Shown here piece by piece: positions 1-6,920 of a stretch of DNA of 6,920 bases (positions are counted from its first letter, which is position 1; every line of letters begins with the position of its first letter). This DNA comes from Desulfobacterales bacterium. GTDB lineage: Bacteria; Desulfobacterota; Desulfobacteria; Desulfobacterales; Desulfosalsimonadaceae. A program made the translations under genes and the position numbers. Location of the stretch: contig JAGYOT010000098.1 of assembly GCA_018399455.1 (NCBI GenBank), positions 1 through 6,920 of the forward strand. Direction: 5' to 3'. The notes below the pieces were generated by a model. That model ran no database searches. It worked only from the letters and a program-made list of their open reading frames with translations, and was not told where the DNA came from.

Positions 1-4
1 AATC

Positions 5-2794
5 CTATACAGAACCATCAAGCATCCGGCGCAGCACATAAGGAAGAATCCCTCCGTTTTCAAAATACTCCACCTCGACTTCCGAATCGAGCCTTGTCTT
101 TACCTGAAAATCTCTTGCCTCCCCGGCTTCGGCCGCTACACGGAGAGTGAGCACCTGATGCGGGGACAGGCCTTCCGCGATGCCTTTTATGTGGTATTCT
201 TCCGTACCGGTGAGCCCCAGCGATCCTGCGTTTTCGCCGTTCATGAACTGCAGGGGCAAAACCCCCATAGCCACCAGGTTGCTCCGGTGAATGCGCTCGA
301 AGCTTTCGGCGATCACGGCTTTTACCCCCAAAAGCTGTGTTCCCTTGGCAGCCCAGTCCCGGGAACTGCCCGACCCGTATTCCTTCCCGGCAATCACGAG
401 AAGAGGGACGCCCTCCTCCCGGTATGCCATGGCCGCATCATAGATAGACATATCCCGGCCGTCTGGGAAATGGCGGGTCCATCCGCCCTCAACCCCTTCA
501 ACCAGGTGATTGTTGAGCCGAACATTGCCGAACGTTCCCCGCATCATGACTTCGTGGTTGCCACGGCGCGACCCATAGGAATTAAAGGCTTCCCTGTCAA
601 CTCCCTGATCCAGGAGGTAACGGCCCGCCGGGCTGTCTTCCGGGATGGCGCCGGCAGGCGATATGTGGTCCGTTGTAATGCTGTCGCCCAACAGGGCAAG
701 CACGCGCGCCGACAGAATATCAGAAATCTCGGGCGGCTCGACAGACATACGGGAAAAAAACGGGGGGTTCTTGATATAGGTGGAGGTCGTCTCCCAGGCG
801 TACTGCTCACTTTCGGAAACCGGCAGATGCTGCCAGTTCGAATCGCCTTCATAGACATTGCTGTACTGCCGCCTGAACATTCCCGGGTCCAGGATGGCCA
901 TCGCCGCCTGGATTTCCTTTTCAGCAGGCCAGATATCCTTCAGATAGACCGGTTCGTTGTTGGGATTGTGGCCGATGGGATCTTTCTCCAGATTGATATG
1001 AACCGTTCCGGCCAGGGCATAGGCCACCACCAGCATGGGGGAGGCCAGATAGTTGGCCCGGGTCAGGGAGTTGATCCGTCCCTCGTAATTGCGGTTTCCG
1101 GACAACACCGATGCGACGACAAGTTCGGTTTCATCGACCACCCGGGTGACATCGGAAGGGAGGGGACCACTGTTTCCGATGCAGGTGGTGCAGCCATAGG
1201 CTACAAGGTGAAAGCGAAGCGCCTGGAGATAGGGCATCAAACCGGCGGCCGTCAGATAATCGGTAACCACCTTACTGCCCGGCGCAAGGCTCGCTTTTAC
1301 CCAGGGGCGAATTTGAAGCCCCATCTCCACCGCCTTTTTGGCCATAAGGCCGGCACCAAGGAGCAGCGCGGGGTTGGAGGTGTTGGTGCAGCTGGTAATG
1401 GCGGCGATCACGACAGAGCCGTGATCCAGGTAAAAACTCTGATAGGGCCGATCCACCGGCACGCCGAACTCATCAAAGGGCTTGCGAAGGATCATTTGCC
1501 GGTCCACCGGATCAGCCCCCGCCACCGCCCAGCCTTCCTCTTCCCAACGCTCCCCGGCCATGCCGGGGGGCTTTCTGGAAGCAAGGATCTCTTCGAAATC
1601 CCGGGCAAAGGTCTCCTTCATCCGGTTCAGGGAAATCCGGTCCTGCGGGCGTTTGGGCCCGGCCAGGCAGGGCTCCACCGAAGCCAGGTCCAGCTGAAGG
1701 GTGTCGGAAAAGAGGGGGACAGGCGTATCTTTTGTCCGGAAAAGCCCCTGCTCGGTCAGGTAAGCCTTGATCAGGCCCACATGCCCGGCGGGCCTTCCTG
1801 TAAATGTAAGATAATTCAAGGTCTCGTCATCGACGGGGAAAAAGGTGGTGGTGGCGCCGAACTCAGGGGTCATGTTGGCGATGGTCGCCCGGTCCGGAAT
1901 GCTTAATTCGCTTAAGCCCTGGCCGAAGAACTCGATGAATTTTCCGACCACGCCCTTTAGCCGCAGCATCCGGGTAATGGTTAAGACAAGATCCGTCGCC
2001 GTCGAGCCCTCCGGGAGCCGTCCGCTTAATTCAAATCCAATCACTTCCGGCATCAGCATATAATAAGGCTGACCCAGCACGACCGCTTCGGCCTCGATCC
2101 CGCCGACCCCCCAGCCCAGAACACCGATGCCGTTGATCATGGTGGTGTGTGAATCAAGGCCCAGCAGTGTGTCCGGATAAACCGGCAATGCAGCGTCCTC
2201 TGTCCCGCCGCTCATGACGACCCGGGCCAGGTATTCGAGGTTGACCTGATGACAGATCCCCGTTGCCGGGGGTACGACCTGAAAATTTTCAAAATTCTTC
2301 TGCCCCCATTTCAGGAAGGTGTAGCGCTCCCGGTTTCGCTCCATCTCCTTTTCCGCATTCACATTGAACGCCTCTTTGCAGCCGAAACGATCCACCTGCA
2401 CCGAGTGGTCGATGACCAGCTCCACCGGTATCCGGGGGTTGATTTTTTTGGGGTTTCCTCCCAGCCGGCCCAGGGCATCCCGCATGGCCGCAAGATCCAC
2501 CACCGCCGGCACTCCTGTGAAATCCTGCATCAAAACGCGGGCCGGCATGAAGGGGACCTCGCCCTTTACCCCCGGTTCGGGCTTCCAGCGGCTTAAGGAT
2601 TCAATATGGGCCTGGGTGACGTACTTGCCGTCCTCGTTTCGCAAAAGATTTTCAATAAGTATCCGGATGCTGACGGGAAGTCCGGCGAGTTCCATGTTTA
2701 GGGCGTCACCCAGCTTGGGCAGGCTGAAACACGTGTATGTTCTTTTTCCGGCATGAAGCCGTTTTTGCGTCTTAAAGGAATCGATGGGTCTCAT
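5..2794 (-). CDS. acnA: Aconitate hydratase, AcnA/IRP1 type
   Basis: This complete 929-residue cytoplasmic enzyme should interconvert citrate and isocitrate through cis-aconitate in the TCA cycle, using a [4Fe-4S] cluster. The cluster ligands are visible as Cys469 (ITSCTNTSN) and Cys535/Cys538 (YGCTTCIGN). Other family signatures, in order, are DHSVQVD (129-135), [13 protein letters not shown] (212-224), the swivel-domain start [13 protein letters not shown] (703-715), [13 protein letters not shown] (741-753) and the active-site loop [13 protein letters not shown] (806-818), followed by [11 protein letters not shown]. It is slightly longer than typical AcnA (about 890-910 residues); part of the excess seems to lie in a linker around residues 400-452. 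The ATG is supported by AGGAG on the minus strand at 2803-2807, 8 bases upstream. The gene diverges from the flavoprotein gene. The related 2-methylcitrate dehydratase AcnD is possible, but the C-terminal part reads as AcnA. The 3' end and any terminator lie at or beyond the window edge. Confidence 0.96.
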   Translation of the reverse strand: MRPIDSFKTQKRLHAGKRTYTCFSLPKLGDALNMELAGLPVSIRILIENLLRNEDGKYVTQAHIESLSRWKPEPGVKGEVPFMPARVLMQDFTGVPAVVDLAAMRDALGRLGGNPKKINPRIPVELVIDHSVQVDRFGCKEAFNVNAEKEMERNRERYTFLKWGQKNFENFQVVPPATGICHQVNLEYLARVVMSGGTEDAALPVYPDTLLGLDSHTTMINGIGVLGWGVGGIEAEAVVLGQPYYMLMPEVIGFELSGRLPEGSTATDLVLTITRMLRLKGVVGKFIEFFGQGLSELSIPDRATIANMTPEFGATTTFFPVDDETLNYLTFTGRPAGHVGLIKAYLTEQGLFRTKDTPVPLFSDTLQLDLASVEPCLAGPKRPQDRISLNRMKETFARDFEEILASRKPPGMAGERWEEEGWAVAGADPVDRQMILRKPFDEFGVPVDRPYQSFYLDHGSVVIAAITSCTNTSNPALLLGAGLMAKKAVEMGLQIRPWVKASLAPGSKVVTDYLTAAGLMPYLQALRFHLVAYGCTTCIGNSGPLPSDVTRVVDETELVVASVLSGNRNYEGRINSLTRANYLASPMLVVAYALAGTVHINLEKDPIGHNPNNEPVYLKDIWPAEKEIQAAMAILDPGMFRRQYSNVYEGDSNWQHLPVSESEQYAWETTSTYIKNPPFFSRMSVEPPEISDILSARVLALLGDSITTDHISPAGAIPEDSPAGRYLLDQGVDREAFNSYGSRRGNHEVMMRGTFGNVRLNNHLVEGVEGGWTRHFPDGRDMSIYDAAMAYREEGVPLLVIAGKEYGSGSSRDWAAKGTQLLGVKAVIAESFERIHRSNLVAMGVLPLQFMNGENAGSLGLTGTEEYHIKGIAEGLSPHQVLTLRVAAEAGEARDFQVKTRLDSEVEVEYFENGGILPYVLRRMLDGSV

Positions 2795-3041
2795 TTTTTC
2801 ATCTCCTGCTTGGATTTCAAGGTTTGGGCGCTATCTGTCAAGCGGGGGGAACTACCCGGCGAAGCCCCGGTGGCCTGAATATTTATAGATCTAGATTGAG
2901 TATTATCATGCCGGAGGCGAATTTAAAGGCGGAATGGGGAATATTTGCAGTTTGTTTTTGAAAAAAATAAAACCGATGTTAGTTTTTTTTTACCCCGCAG
3001 ATCCCGAATGACCTGAATACCTGCACAATAAAGGGAGAAAC
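2795..3041. promoter_or_regulatory. Divergent intergenic region between aconitase and flavoprotein genes
   Basis: This spacer must carry the start signals for both flanking genes, because they point away from each other. It is AT-rich in its middle and right part, with an A7 run at 2961-2967 and a T9 run at 2983-2991. The run centres are about 23 bases apart, roughly two helical turns. An 8-bp palindrome TAGATCTA lies at 2886-2893. No convincing sigma-70 promoter stands out. The best minus-strand -35 is a perfect TTGACA (2836-2841), but its only possible -10 (TGAAAT, 16-base spacer) is poor and sits almost on the aconitase ribosome binding site. A TATAAA on the minus strand (about 2882-2887) has no good -35. 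For the plus strand the best pair is TTGCAG (2945-2950) and TAAAAC (2968-2973), which is weak. The promoter role is inferred from gene orientation. Confidence 0.5.
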
Positions 3042-4433
3042 ATGATGGACGCATATGACGTGGTGGTCGTGGGCTCCGGCACGGGCGGCCAGACAGCCGC
3101 ATACACCCTCAGACAGTACGGGCTTTCCGTCGCCGTCATCGAAAGCAGTGAACGGCCCGGAGGGGTTTGTGCATTGGCCGGGTGCCAGCCCAAAAAATGG
3201 TTTTATGAAGCCGCCGAAACCATGGCCCGGGCCCGGCATTTGACGGGCAGAGCTGTTGTCCGCCCTCCGGAAATGGACTGGAGGCAAATCCGGGATGAAA
3301 AGCGCACCTTTACCCGGGCCATTCCGGAGAACACGCGAAAAAGCCTCAATGCCGCGGGAATCGACTTTATTGAAGGCTATGCCGCGTTTGCAGGGGATAC
3401 CACACTGAAGGTCAACGGAGCGTCCATACGGGCGGCATATGTCATTCTTGCCACCGGCGCTCATCCCATGCCGCTTCCGTTCTCCGGCGCCGGGCATCTG
3501 TTAACCAACAGCGAATTTCTGGAGCTTGATCGCCTGCCGCCCCGGATCACGTTTGTGGGCGGCGGCTTTATCTCTTTTGAATTCGCCCACTTTGCCGCGC
3601 GCCTGGCACCGGCCGGGCAGATTAATATCCTGGAGGCGGCGCCGCGCCCTCTGGGCCCGTTTGATGCGGATATGGTGGAACAGCTTGTGACGGCTTCACA
3701 GGCCGAAGGAATTCATGTTCACACGGAAGTCGAACTCACGGGCATTGCAAAGCATAATGGCGGCTACATTATTCACAGCGAAAGCCATGGCGATTTTCAT
3801 GCGGACCTGGTGGTCCATGGCGCCGGCCGCATCCCCTCGCTTGACCGTCTGGATCTGGAACGGGCCAATGTTGCCTATAGCCGCAAGGGAGTAACCGTGG
3901 ACAGAAAAATGCGCACAACCAATCCCCGCGTGTTTGCCGTGGGCGATTGTGCAGCCACCTTGCAGCTTGCCCGGGTTGCGGATTACGAGGCCTGCGTTGC
4001 GGCTAAAAACATCCTCTCCGAACTTCGGGGCGGAGATCCCGCGGTGATGGACTACCGGGCCGTTCCGGCGATTTTGTTCACCTATCCCCAGTACGCCATG
4101 GTCGGGGCTAGCGAGGAACGCCTCAGATCCGACGGCATTACTTATTATAAAAGCATGGATGTCAATATCTCCTGGCCCACCTACCGGCGCGTGGGGATGA
4201 AACACGCCGCCTATAAAATCCTCGCGGATGAGTCCGGTCGTATTTTAGGCGCGCATATCATCTCCGACAACGCCGCCGGTCTGATCAACAGCTTCAAACA
4301 GGCCATCATCAGCGGCCAAAGCATTGAGCAGTGCTACTGGAACCATGTGATGACCCCCTACCCCACGCGTGAAAGCGACATCACCTACATGCTGAAGCCA
4401 TTATTCGGCGGCGATCTGCTGGCCGGTCTGTAA
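3042..4433 (+). CDS. FAD-dependent pyridine nucleotide-disulfide oxidoreductase (Lpd/MerA/Gor-like), substrate unknown
   Basis: This is a complete 463-residue soluble flavoprotein. The N-terminal FAD-binding Rossmann motif is VVVGSGTGG (8-16). The redox-active disulfide motif GGVCALAGCQPKK holds Cys43 and Cys48. The NAD(P)-binding motif is FVGGGFISFE (171-180), and Glu198 at the end of the next strand (NILEAAPRP) favours NADH over NADPH. The second FAD motif is FAVGDCA (298-304), and a dimerisation domain follows from about 338. In lipoamide dehydrogenase and glutathione reductase this last domain supplies a catalytic His in HPTxSE; here the equivalent stretch is YPTRES (440-445), so the His is replaced by Tyr. 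It has no N-terminal HMA domain and no C-terminal Cys pair, which argues against mercuric reductase. No E1/E2 dehydrogenase genes adjoin it, which argues against housekeeping Lpd. Two ATGs occur in tandem: AGGGAG at 3032-3037 lies 4 bases before the first and 7 before the second (3045), so the second may be the real start. Family confidence is high; the substrate is unknown. Confidence 0.9.
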   Translation: MMDAYDVVVVGSGTGGQTAAYTLRQYGLSVAVIESSERPGGVCALAGCQPKKWFYEAAETMARARHLTGRAVVRPPEMDWRQIRDEKRTFTRAIPENTRKSLNAAGIDFIEGYAAFAGDTTLKVNGASIRAAYVILATGAHPMPLPFSGAGHLLTNSEFLELDRLPPRITFVGGGFISFEFAHFAARLAPAGQINILEAAPRPLGPFDADMVEQLVTASQAEGIHVHTEVELTGIAKHNGGYIIHSESHGDFHADLVVHGAGRIPSLDRLDLERANVAYSRKGVTVDRKMRTTNPRVFAVGDCAATLQLARVADYEACVAAKNILSELRGGDPAVMDYRAVPAILFTYPQYAMVGASEERLRSDGITYYKSMDVNISWPTYRRVGMKHAAYKILADESGRILGAHIISDNAAGLINSFKQAIISGQSIEQCYWNHVMTPYPTRESDITYMLKPLFGGDLLAGL

Positions 4434-4501
4434 ACTGACCGCCATGAGCCGATCTCTGTTTCCCGCAGGGGGATAAAAACTAGTAAAAAAGAATAATATA
4501 C

Positions 4502-4530
4502 TTGATTATAACGCTGTTTATGAATATAGA
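4502..4530 (+). promoter_or_regulatory. Candidate sigma-70-type promoter for livM
   Basis: TTGATT (4502-4507) and TATAGA (4525-4530) are separated by 17 bases, each matching four of six positions of the -35 and -10 consensus. Transcription would start near 4537, giving a leader of about 110 bases that includes the hairpin at 4581-4608. Chance matches are common in AT-rich sequence, so this rests on position and spacing only. Confidence 0.35.
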
Positions 4531-4580
4531 TATTAGACATGATCCTTATTTATGTTAAGCGCCATAAACCAGGTTCAAAT

Positions 4581-4608
4581 ATATCCGGGAGATTGCCGTC
4601 CCGGATAT
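4581..4608. repeat. Perfect 10-bp inverted repeat (hairpin) upstream of livM
   Basis: The left arm ATATCCGGGA (4581-4590) and the right arm TCCCGGATAT (4599-4608) are exact reverse complements around an 8-base loop GATTGCCG. The repeat ends 38 bases before the livM start. The base after the right arm begins TTCTGCTC, so the downstream T tract is weak on the plus strand, and the minus-strand side is also poor. It could be a weak terminator of the flavoprotein gene, a leader-RNA structure controlling livM, or a binding site for a dimeric regulator. The symmetry is certain; the role is not. Confidence 0.6.
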
Positions 4609-4646
4609 TTCTGCTCAGGATGCTTCTCTAACCGGGATTCTTCGCA

Positions 4647-5696
4647 ATGGATATGAAGCGCAGCTACTACGAGGATGTCCGGCTCTTTTCCTCCGGCGTC
4701 ACGGTGTTCTGGTTTTTTCTGATGATTGCGGCTCTCTTTTTCTTTCCCCTGGTTGCCGGAAATTATTATGTCTACATGGCAAACTACATTGCCATCAATC
4801 TCATCGTGGTCGTAGGGCTCAACCTCCTGGTGGGCTACACGGGTCAGATTTCTCTGGGGCATGCCGGTTTTTATGCCATCGGGGCCTACGCCACGATCTC
4901 ACTGATGACCCTTGCCAACTTCCCCTTTTTGCCTGCACTGATATGTGCCGGCCTTATTGCCGGGGCCTTTGGCTTTCTGCTGGGGCTTCCGGCCCTCCGG
5001 CTGGAAGGGCCGTATCTGGCAATCGCCACCCTGGGCTTCGGCCTGACCGTTACCACCATTATCGGCCGGATCGAAATGCTCGGCGGCCGGCAGGGGCTTC
5101 ATGCACCGGAACTGATAATTATGGGGGCGACTCTGGAGACGGACCTGGAGTTCTATTATCTGGTACTGGCCATTACCCTGCTGCTGGTGGTGTTTGCCCG
5201 AAACATTACCAAAACAAAAGTCGGGAGGGCCTTTATCGCCATCCGGGACGCGCATATTGCAGCCGAGACCATGGGGGTCAATCTCCTTCTCTACAAAACC
5301 CTGGCATTTGCGCTCAGTGCCTTTTACGCAGGCGTGGCCGGCGGCTTGTATGCGTTCGTGCTCCGTTTCATAGAACCTGAATTGTTCAGCATGTTTTTGT
5401 CCATTTTTTTCCTGACCATGGCCGTGGCCGGGGGGCTGGGATCCATGATGGGGCCGATTGCCGGGGCCATTCTGCTGTCGTTTCTTGACCTTCAACTCCG
5501 GAACATTCTTTCCATCCCCTACATCGGCGCATGGCTGCGGGAGCTCTCGGCCAGCTACTTCTCTCTGACCGGGGTCTCCAACATCCAGTATATTGTCTTT
5601 GGTTCCATCCTGATTCTGATCATGCTTTTTGAACCGCTGGGCCTTTACGGCATATGGATACGCATGAAGAAGTACTGGAAAACATGGCCTTTCTGA
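4647..5696 (+). CDS. livM: Branched-chain amino acid type ABC transporter permease LivM
   Basis: This 349-residue integral membrane protein is one of the two permease subunits of a HAAT-family importer, which usually carries branched-chain amino acids but may carry related ligands. After a short charged N-terminus, hydrophobic segments lie at roughly 19-37, 46-62, 66-90, 95-115, 122-140, 168-184, 217-240, 248-280 and 315-334. Diagnostic motifs are GYTGQISLGHAGF (63-75), LEGPYLAIATLGF (119-131) and the cytoplasmic coupling loop GRAFIAIRDAHIAAETMG (193-210), which would contact the ATPases. The C-terminus FEPLGLYG (328-335) is also typical. The start has only a weak Shine-Dalgarno (GGGA at 4634-4637, 9 bases upstream); an ATG two codons later (4653) is an alternative. 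livH follows after 13 bases, so the two are almost certainly co-transcribed. Substrate specificity cannot be read from a permease. Confidence 0.94.
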   Translation: MDMKRSYYEDVRLFSSGVTVFWFFLMIAALFFFPLVAGNYYVYMANYIAINLIVVVGLNLLVGYTGQISLGHAGFYAIGAYATISLMTLANFPFLPALICAGLIAGAFGFLLGLPALRLEGPYLAIATLGFGLTVTTIIGRIEMLGGRQGLHAPELIIMGATLETDLEFYYLVLAITLLLVVFARNITKTKVGRAFIAIRDAHIAAETMGVNLLLYKTLAFALSAFYAGVAGGLYAFVLRFIEPELFSMFLSIFFLTMAVAGGLGSMMGPIAGAILLSFLDLQLRNILSIPYIGAWLRELSASYFSLTGVSNIQYIVFGSILILIMLFEPLGLYGIWIRMKKYWKTWPF

Positions 5697-5709
5697 AAGG
5701 AACTGACAA

Positions 5710-6585
5710 ATGATTGATCTCCTCCAGATAATTACCAGCGGCGTCGCCGTGGGCAGTTCCTATGCCCTTATGGCCCTGGGCATGGTTCTGATTTACAAGG
5801 CCTCGGAAGTGCCCAATTTTGTTCAGGGAGAAATGGCCCTGCTGCCGGTTTTCATGGCCTACATGCTTATTTATTCTTACAAACAATCTGTTTTTACAGC
5901 ATTTTTCGGCGCCCTGGCTTTTGCCATGCTGTTGGGATGCTTCCTTGAATTTGCCGTGGTCAGAAGGGCGAAAAACCCTAATATACTGGGCCTGATCATT
6001 ATCACCATCGGTCTGGAGATGATTCTTCTGGGCTTTGTTTCCTGGAAATTCGGCGCTGATCAGCGGGTCATGCCCTTCCCTGTTTCGTCCTATTCCAGCG
6101 TCATGCTTGGCGACGTCTATATCAGCACGCTGGATTTGCTGACCCTGGTGACAGCGCTGGTGATCATGATTTCCCTGTTTTTGTTTTTCCGCTTTTCCAA
6201 GCTCGGTGTGGCCATGAAAGCCACTCAGCAGAATGAAACCGCAGCCCGGCTCATGGGCATCCGAACCCACCGCGTCAAAATGATCACCTGGGGAATTTCC
6301 GCCACTGTGGGAACCGTGGCCGGGCTCTTGCTTGCACCTGTAATCATGGAGCCCTACATGATGTGGAACCCCATGTTAAAAGGGTTTGCTGCGGCCGTCA
6401 TCGGAGGCATGACATCTCTGCCCGGGGCCGTGTTTGGCGCCTACATTGTGGGGATCGTGGAACACCTGTTCGGCGGATACGTCTCCATGGATTACAAGGC
6501 GGTGGTTGCTTTTGCCGTGATCGTCATTGTGCTGTGCATCAAGCCAAGCGGCCTGTTCGCCCGGCATTATGTGAAAAAGGTATGA
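5710..6585 (+). CDS. livH: Branched-chain amino acid type ABC transporter permease LivH
   Basis: This 291-residue inner-membrane protein is the second permease subunit and should pair with LivM. The N-terminal signature GVAVGSSYALMALGM (11-25) followed by NFVQGEMALL (36-45) is characteristic of LivH, as are GVAMKATQQNETAARLMGI (166-184, the coupling loop toward the ATPases), the GGMTSLPGAVFGAYIVGIVE run (232-251) and the C-terminal KPSGLFAR (278-285). Hydrophobic segments lie at roughly 6-29, 40-58, 62-84, 91-112, 138-162, 190-212, 223-250 and 262-278. The ATG has a good ribosome binding site, AAGGA at 5697-5701, starting just after the livM stop and 8 bases before the start. Only 35 bases separate it from the next gene. 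Length and motifs are normal for the family. Confidence 0.95.
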   Translation: MIDLLQIITSGVAVGSSYALMALGMVLIYKASEVPNFVQGEMALLPVFMAYMLIYSYKQSVFTAFFGALAFAMLLGCFLEFAVVRRAKNPNILGLIIITIGLEMILLGFVSWKFGADQRVMPFPVSSYSSVMLGDVYISTLDLLTLVTALVIMISLFLFFRFSKLGVAMKATQQNETAARLMGIRTHRVKMITWGISATVGTVAGLLLAPVIMEPYMMWNPMLKGFAAAVIGGMTSLPGAVFGAYIVGIVEHLFGGYVSMDYKAVVAFAVIVIVLCIKPSGLFARHYVKKV

Positions 6586-6620
6586 GAACCCGATACCAAA
6601 ACCAAATAAAGGGGGGAAAA

Positions 6621-6920
6621 ATGAAAAAGACATTGTTTTTTGCGATTCTTTTTTGCACGACCCTGCTGCCCGGCTTTGCTGTTGCCGCAGACGCTCAGGA
6701 AGGTATAACCGACACCGAAATACATATCGGCCAGTGGTCGCCCCAGAGCGGGCCCGCCGCCCCATGGGGCGCCGTGGCCCGGGGGACGGATGCGTATTTC
6801 AAATGGATCAACGCCAATGGCGGAATTCACGGCAGGAAACTGATTCTTCATTATTTTGACGATGCCTACAACCCGGCCAAGACCATCGCCGGGGTCAAAC
6901 AACTACAGGAACAGACCGGG
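6621..6920 (+). CDS. Periplasmic substrate-binding protein of ABC importer (LivK-like), 5' part only
   Basis: The first 100 codons are open to the window end, and the gene continues beyond it. A purine-rich ribosome binding site (AAAGGGGGG, ending at 6616) precedes the ATG. Residues 1-23 form a signal peptide: a basic MKK start, a hydrophobic core LFFAILFCTTLLPGF, and a cleavage site near AVA-A-D (after residue 22 or 23). Cys12 is not in a lipobox, so the product should be a soluble periplasmic protein. The mature start fits the type I binding-protein family of LivJ/LivK (Peripla_BP_6): a strand IHIGQWSPQSGPAA (34-47), then GTDAYFKWINANGGIHGRKL (55-74), then DDAYNPAKT (80-88). It would capture the ligand for the LivM/LivH channel. 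The ligand-contacting residues lie mostly in the missing part, so specificity is unknown. Confidence 0.88.
   Translation, partial: MKKTLFFAILFCTTLLPGFAVAADAQEGITDTEIHIGQWSPQSGPAAPWGAVARGTDAYFKWINANGGIHGRKLILHYFDDAYNPAKTIAGVKQLQEQTG

Larger units (their letters stand above)
4434..4646 (+). promoter_or_regulatory. AT-rich intergenic region and leader of the liv operon
   Basis: This 213-base gap separates the flavoprotein stop from livM. Its middle (about 4476-4560) is markedly AT-rich compared with the flanking genes, as expected of a promoter region. It contains the promoter candidate at 4502-4530 and the perfect inverted repeat at 4581-4608, both listed separately. I saw no strong intrinsic terminator for the flavoprotein gene, so read-through into livM cannot be excluded. 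Two very short ATG frames here (from 4444 and 4520) lack ribosome binding sites and do not look like genes. Confidence 0.55.

Noticed and set aside
158..1906. A 582-codon open frame on the plus strand, antisense to the aconitase gene
   Set aside because: It lies wholly inside a well-supported conserved gene, and its translation shows no family motif, domain pattern or hydrophobic organisation. Long antisense open frames are common opposite GC-rich coding sequence.
2813..2841. Minus-strand TTGACA (2836-2841) as the aconitase promoter
   Set aside because: The -35 is perfect, but the only -10 at usable spacing is TGAAAT, lacking the key second A. The transcript would start almost on the ribosome binding site.
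3042..4433. Annotation of the flavoprotein as mercuric reductase or as housekeeping lipoamide dehydrogenase
   Set aside because: It lacks the HMA domain and C-terminal Cys pair of MerA, there are no mer genes nearby, and it lacks the His of the His-Glu dyad and the 2-oxoacid dehydrogenase neighbours expected of Lpd.
4424..4441. Short inverted repeat CGGTC / GACCG across the flavoprotein stop codon, as a terminator
   Set aside because: The stem is only 5 bp, interrupted by a T-T mismatch, and is not followed by a T run.
4444..4476. A 10-codon frame just after the flavoprotein gene
   Set aside because: It has no ribosome binding site and no sign of being a gene.
4520..4558. A 12-codon frame (MNIDIRHDPYLC) as a leader peptide for attenuation of the liv operon
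   Set aside because: It has no ribosome binding site, overlaps the candidate -10 element, and contains no run of Leu, Ile or Val codons.
4899..5495. Antisense frame opposite livM, and similar frames opposite livH and the flavoprotein gene
   Set aside because: They lie fully inside genes with clear family motifs. The translations are rich in Gln, His and Gly, as expected from reading membrane-protein codons backwards.
6621..6689. Lipoprotein signal around Cys12 of the binding protein
   Set aside because: The residue before the Cys is Phe and the Cys lies within the hydrophobic core, so it is not a lipobox. A normal signal peptidase I site follows at residues 20-23.

Overview
The window holds five protein-coding genes: one on the minus strand, then four on the plus strand. 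The last is cut by the window end. The genes look intact, with no frameshift, mobile element, tRNA, rRNA or CRISPR array. The protein types point to a Gram-negative bacterium: a soluble, signal-peptide-bearing periplasmic binding protein and Liv-type permeases. The style of the LivM and LivH proteins and the mix of genes recall anaerobic Desulfobacterota (Deltaproteobacteria). That placement is an impression from family resemblance and was not tested by a search.

Layout. Positions 5-2794 (minus) encode a complete AcnA/IRP1-type aconitase with all three [4Fe-4S] cysteines. A 247-base AT-rich spacer separates it from a divergently transcribed flavoprotein (3042-4433). This belongs to the dihydrolipoamide dehydrogenase / mercuric reductase / glutathione reductase superfamily. 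It keeps the CxxxxC redox disulfide but has Tyr-Pro-Thr where the classical enzymes have the His-Pro-Thr of their catalytic His-Glu dyad. A second AT-rich spacer (4434-4646) holds a plausible promoter and a perfect 10-bp inverted repeat. After it comes a compact transporter operon: livM (4647-5696), livH (5710-6585) and the start of a livK-like binding protein (6621 to the window end).

How the genes work together. LivM and LivH would form the membrane channel of a branched-chain amino acid type (HAAT family) ABC importer, and the binding protein would deliver the ligand in the periplasm. The two ATPases (LivG, LivF) are not in the window and are probably downstream. The aconitase and the flavoprotein share only a divergent intergenic region, and nothing in the sequence ties them to the transporter.

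Overall this is mostly ordinary metabolic and transport sequence. The points most worth a second look are the altered C-terminal active site of the flavoprotein, the perfect hairpin just before livM, and the permease-first order of the liv operon. I found no convincing undescribed system.
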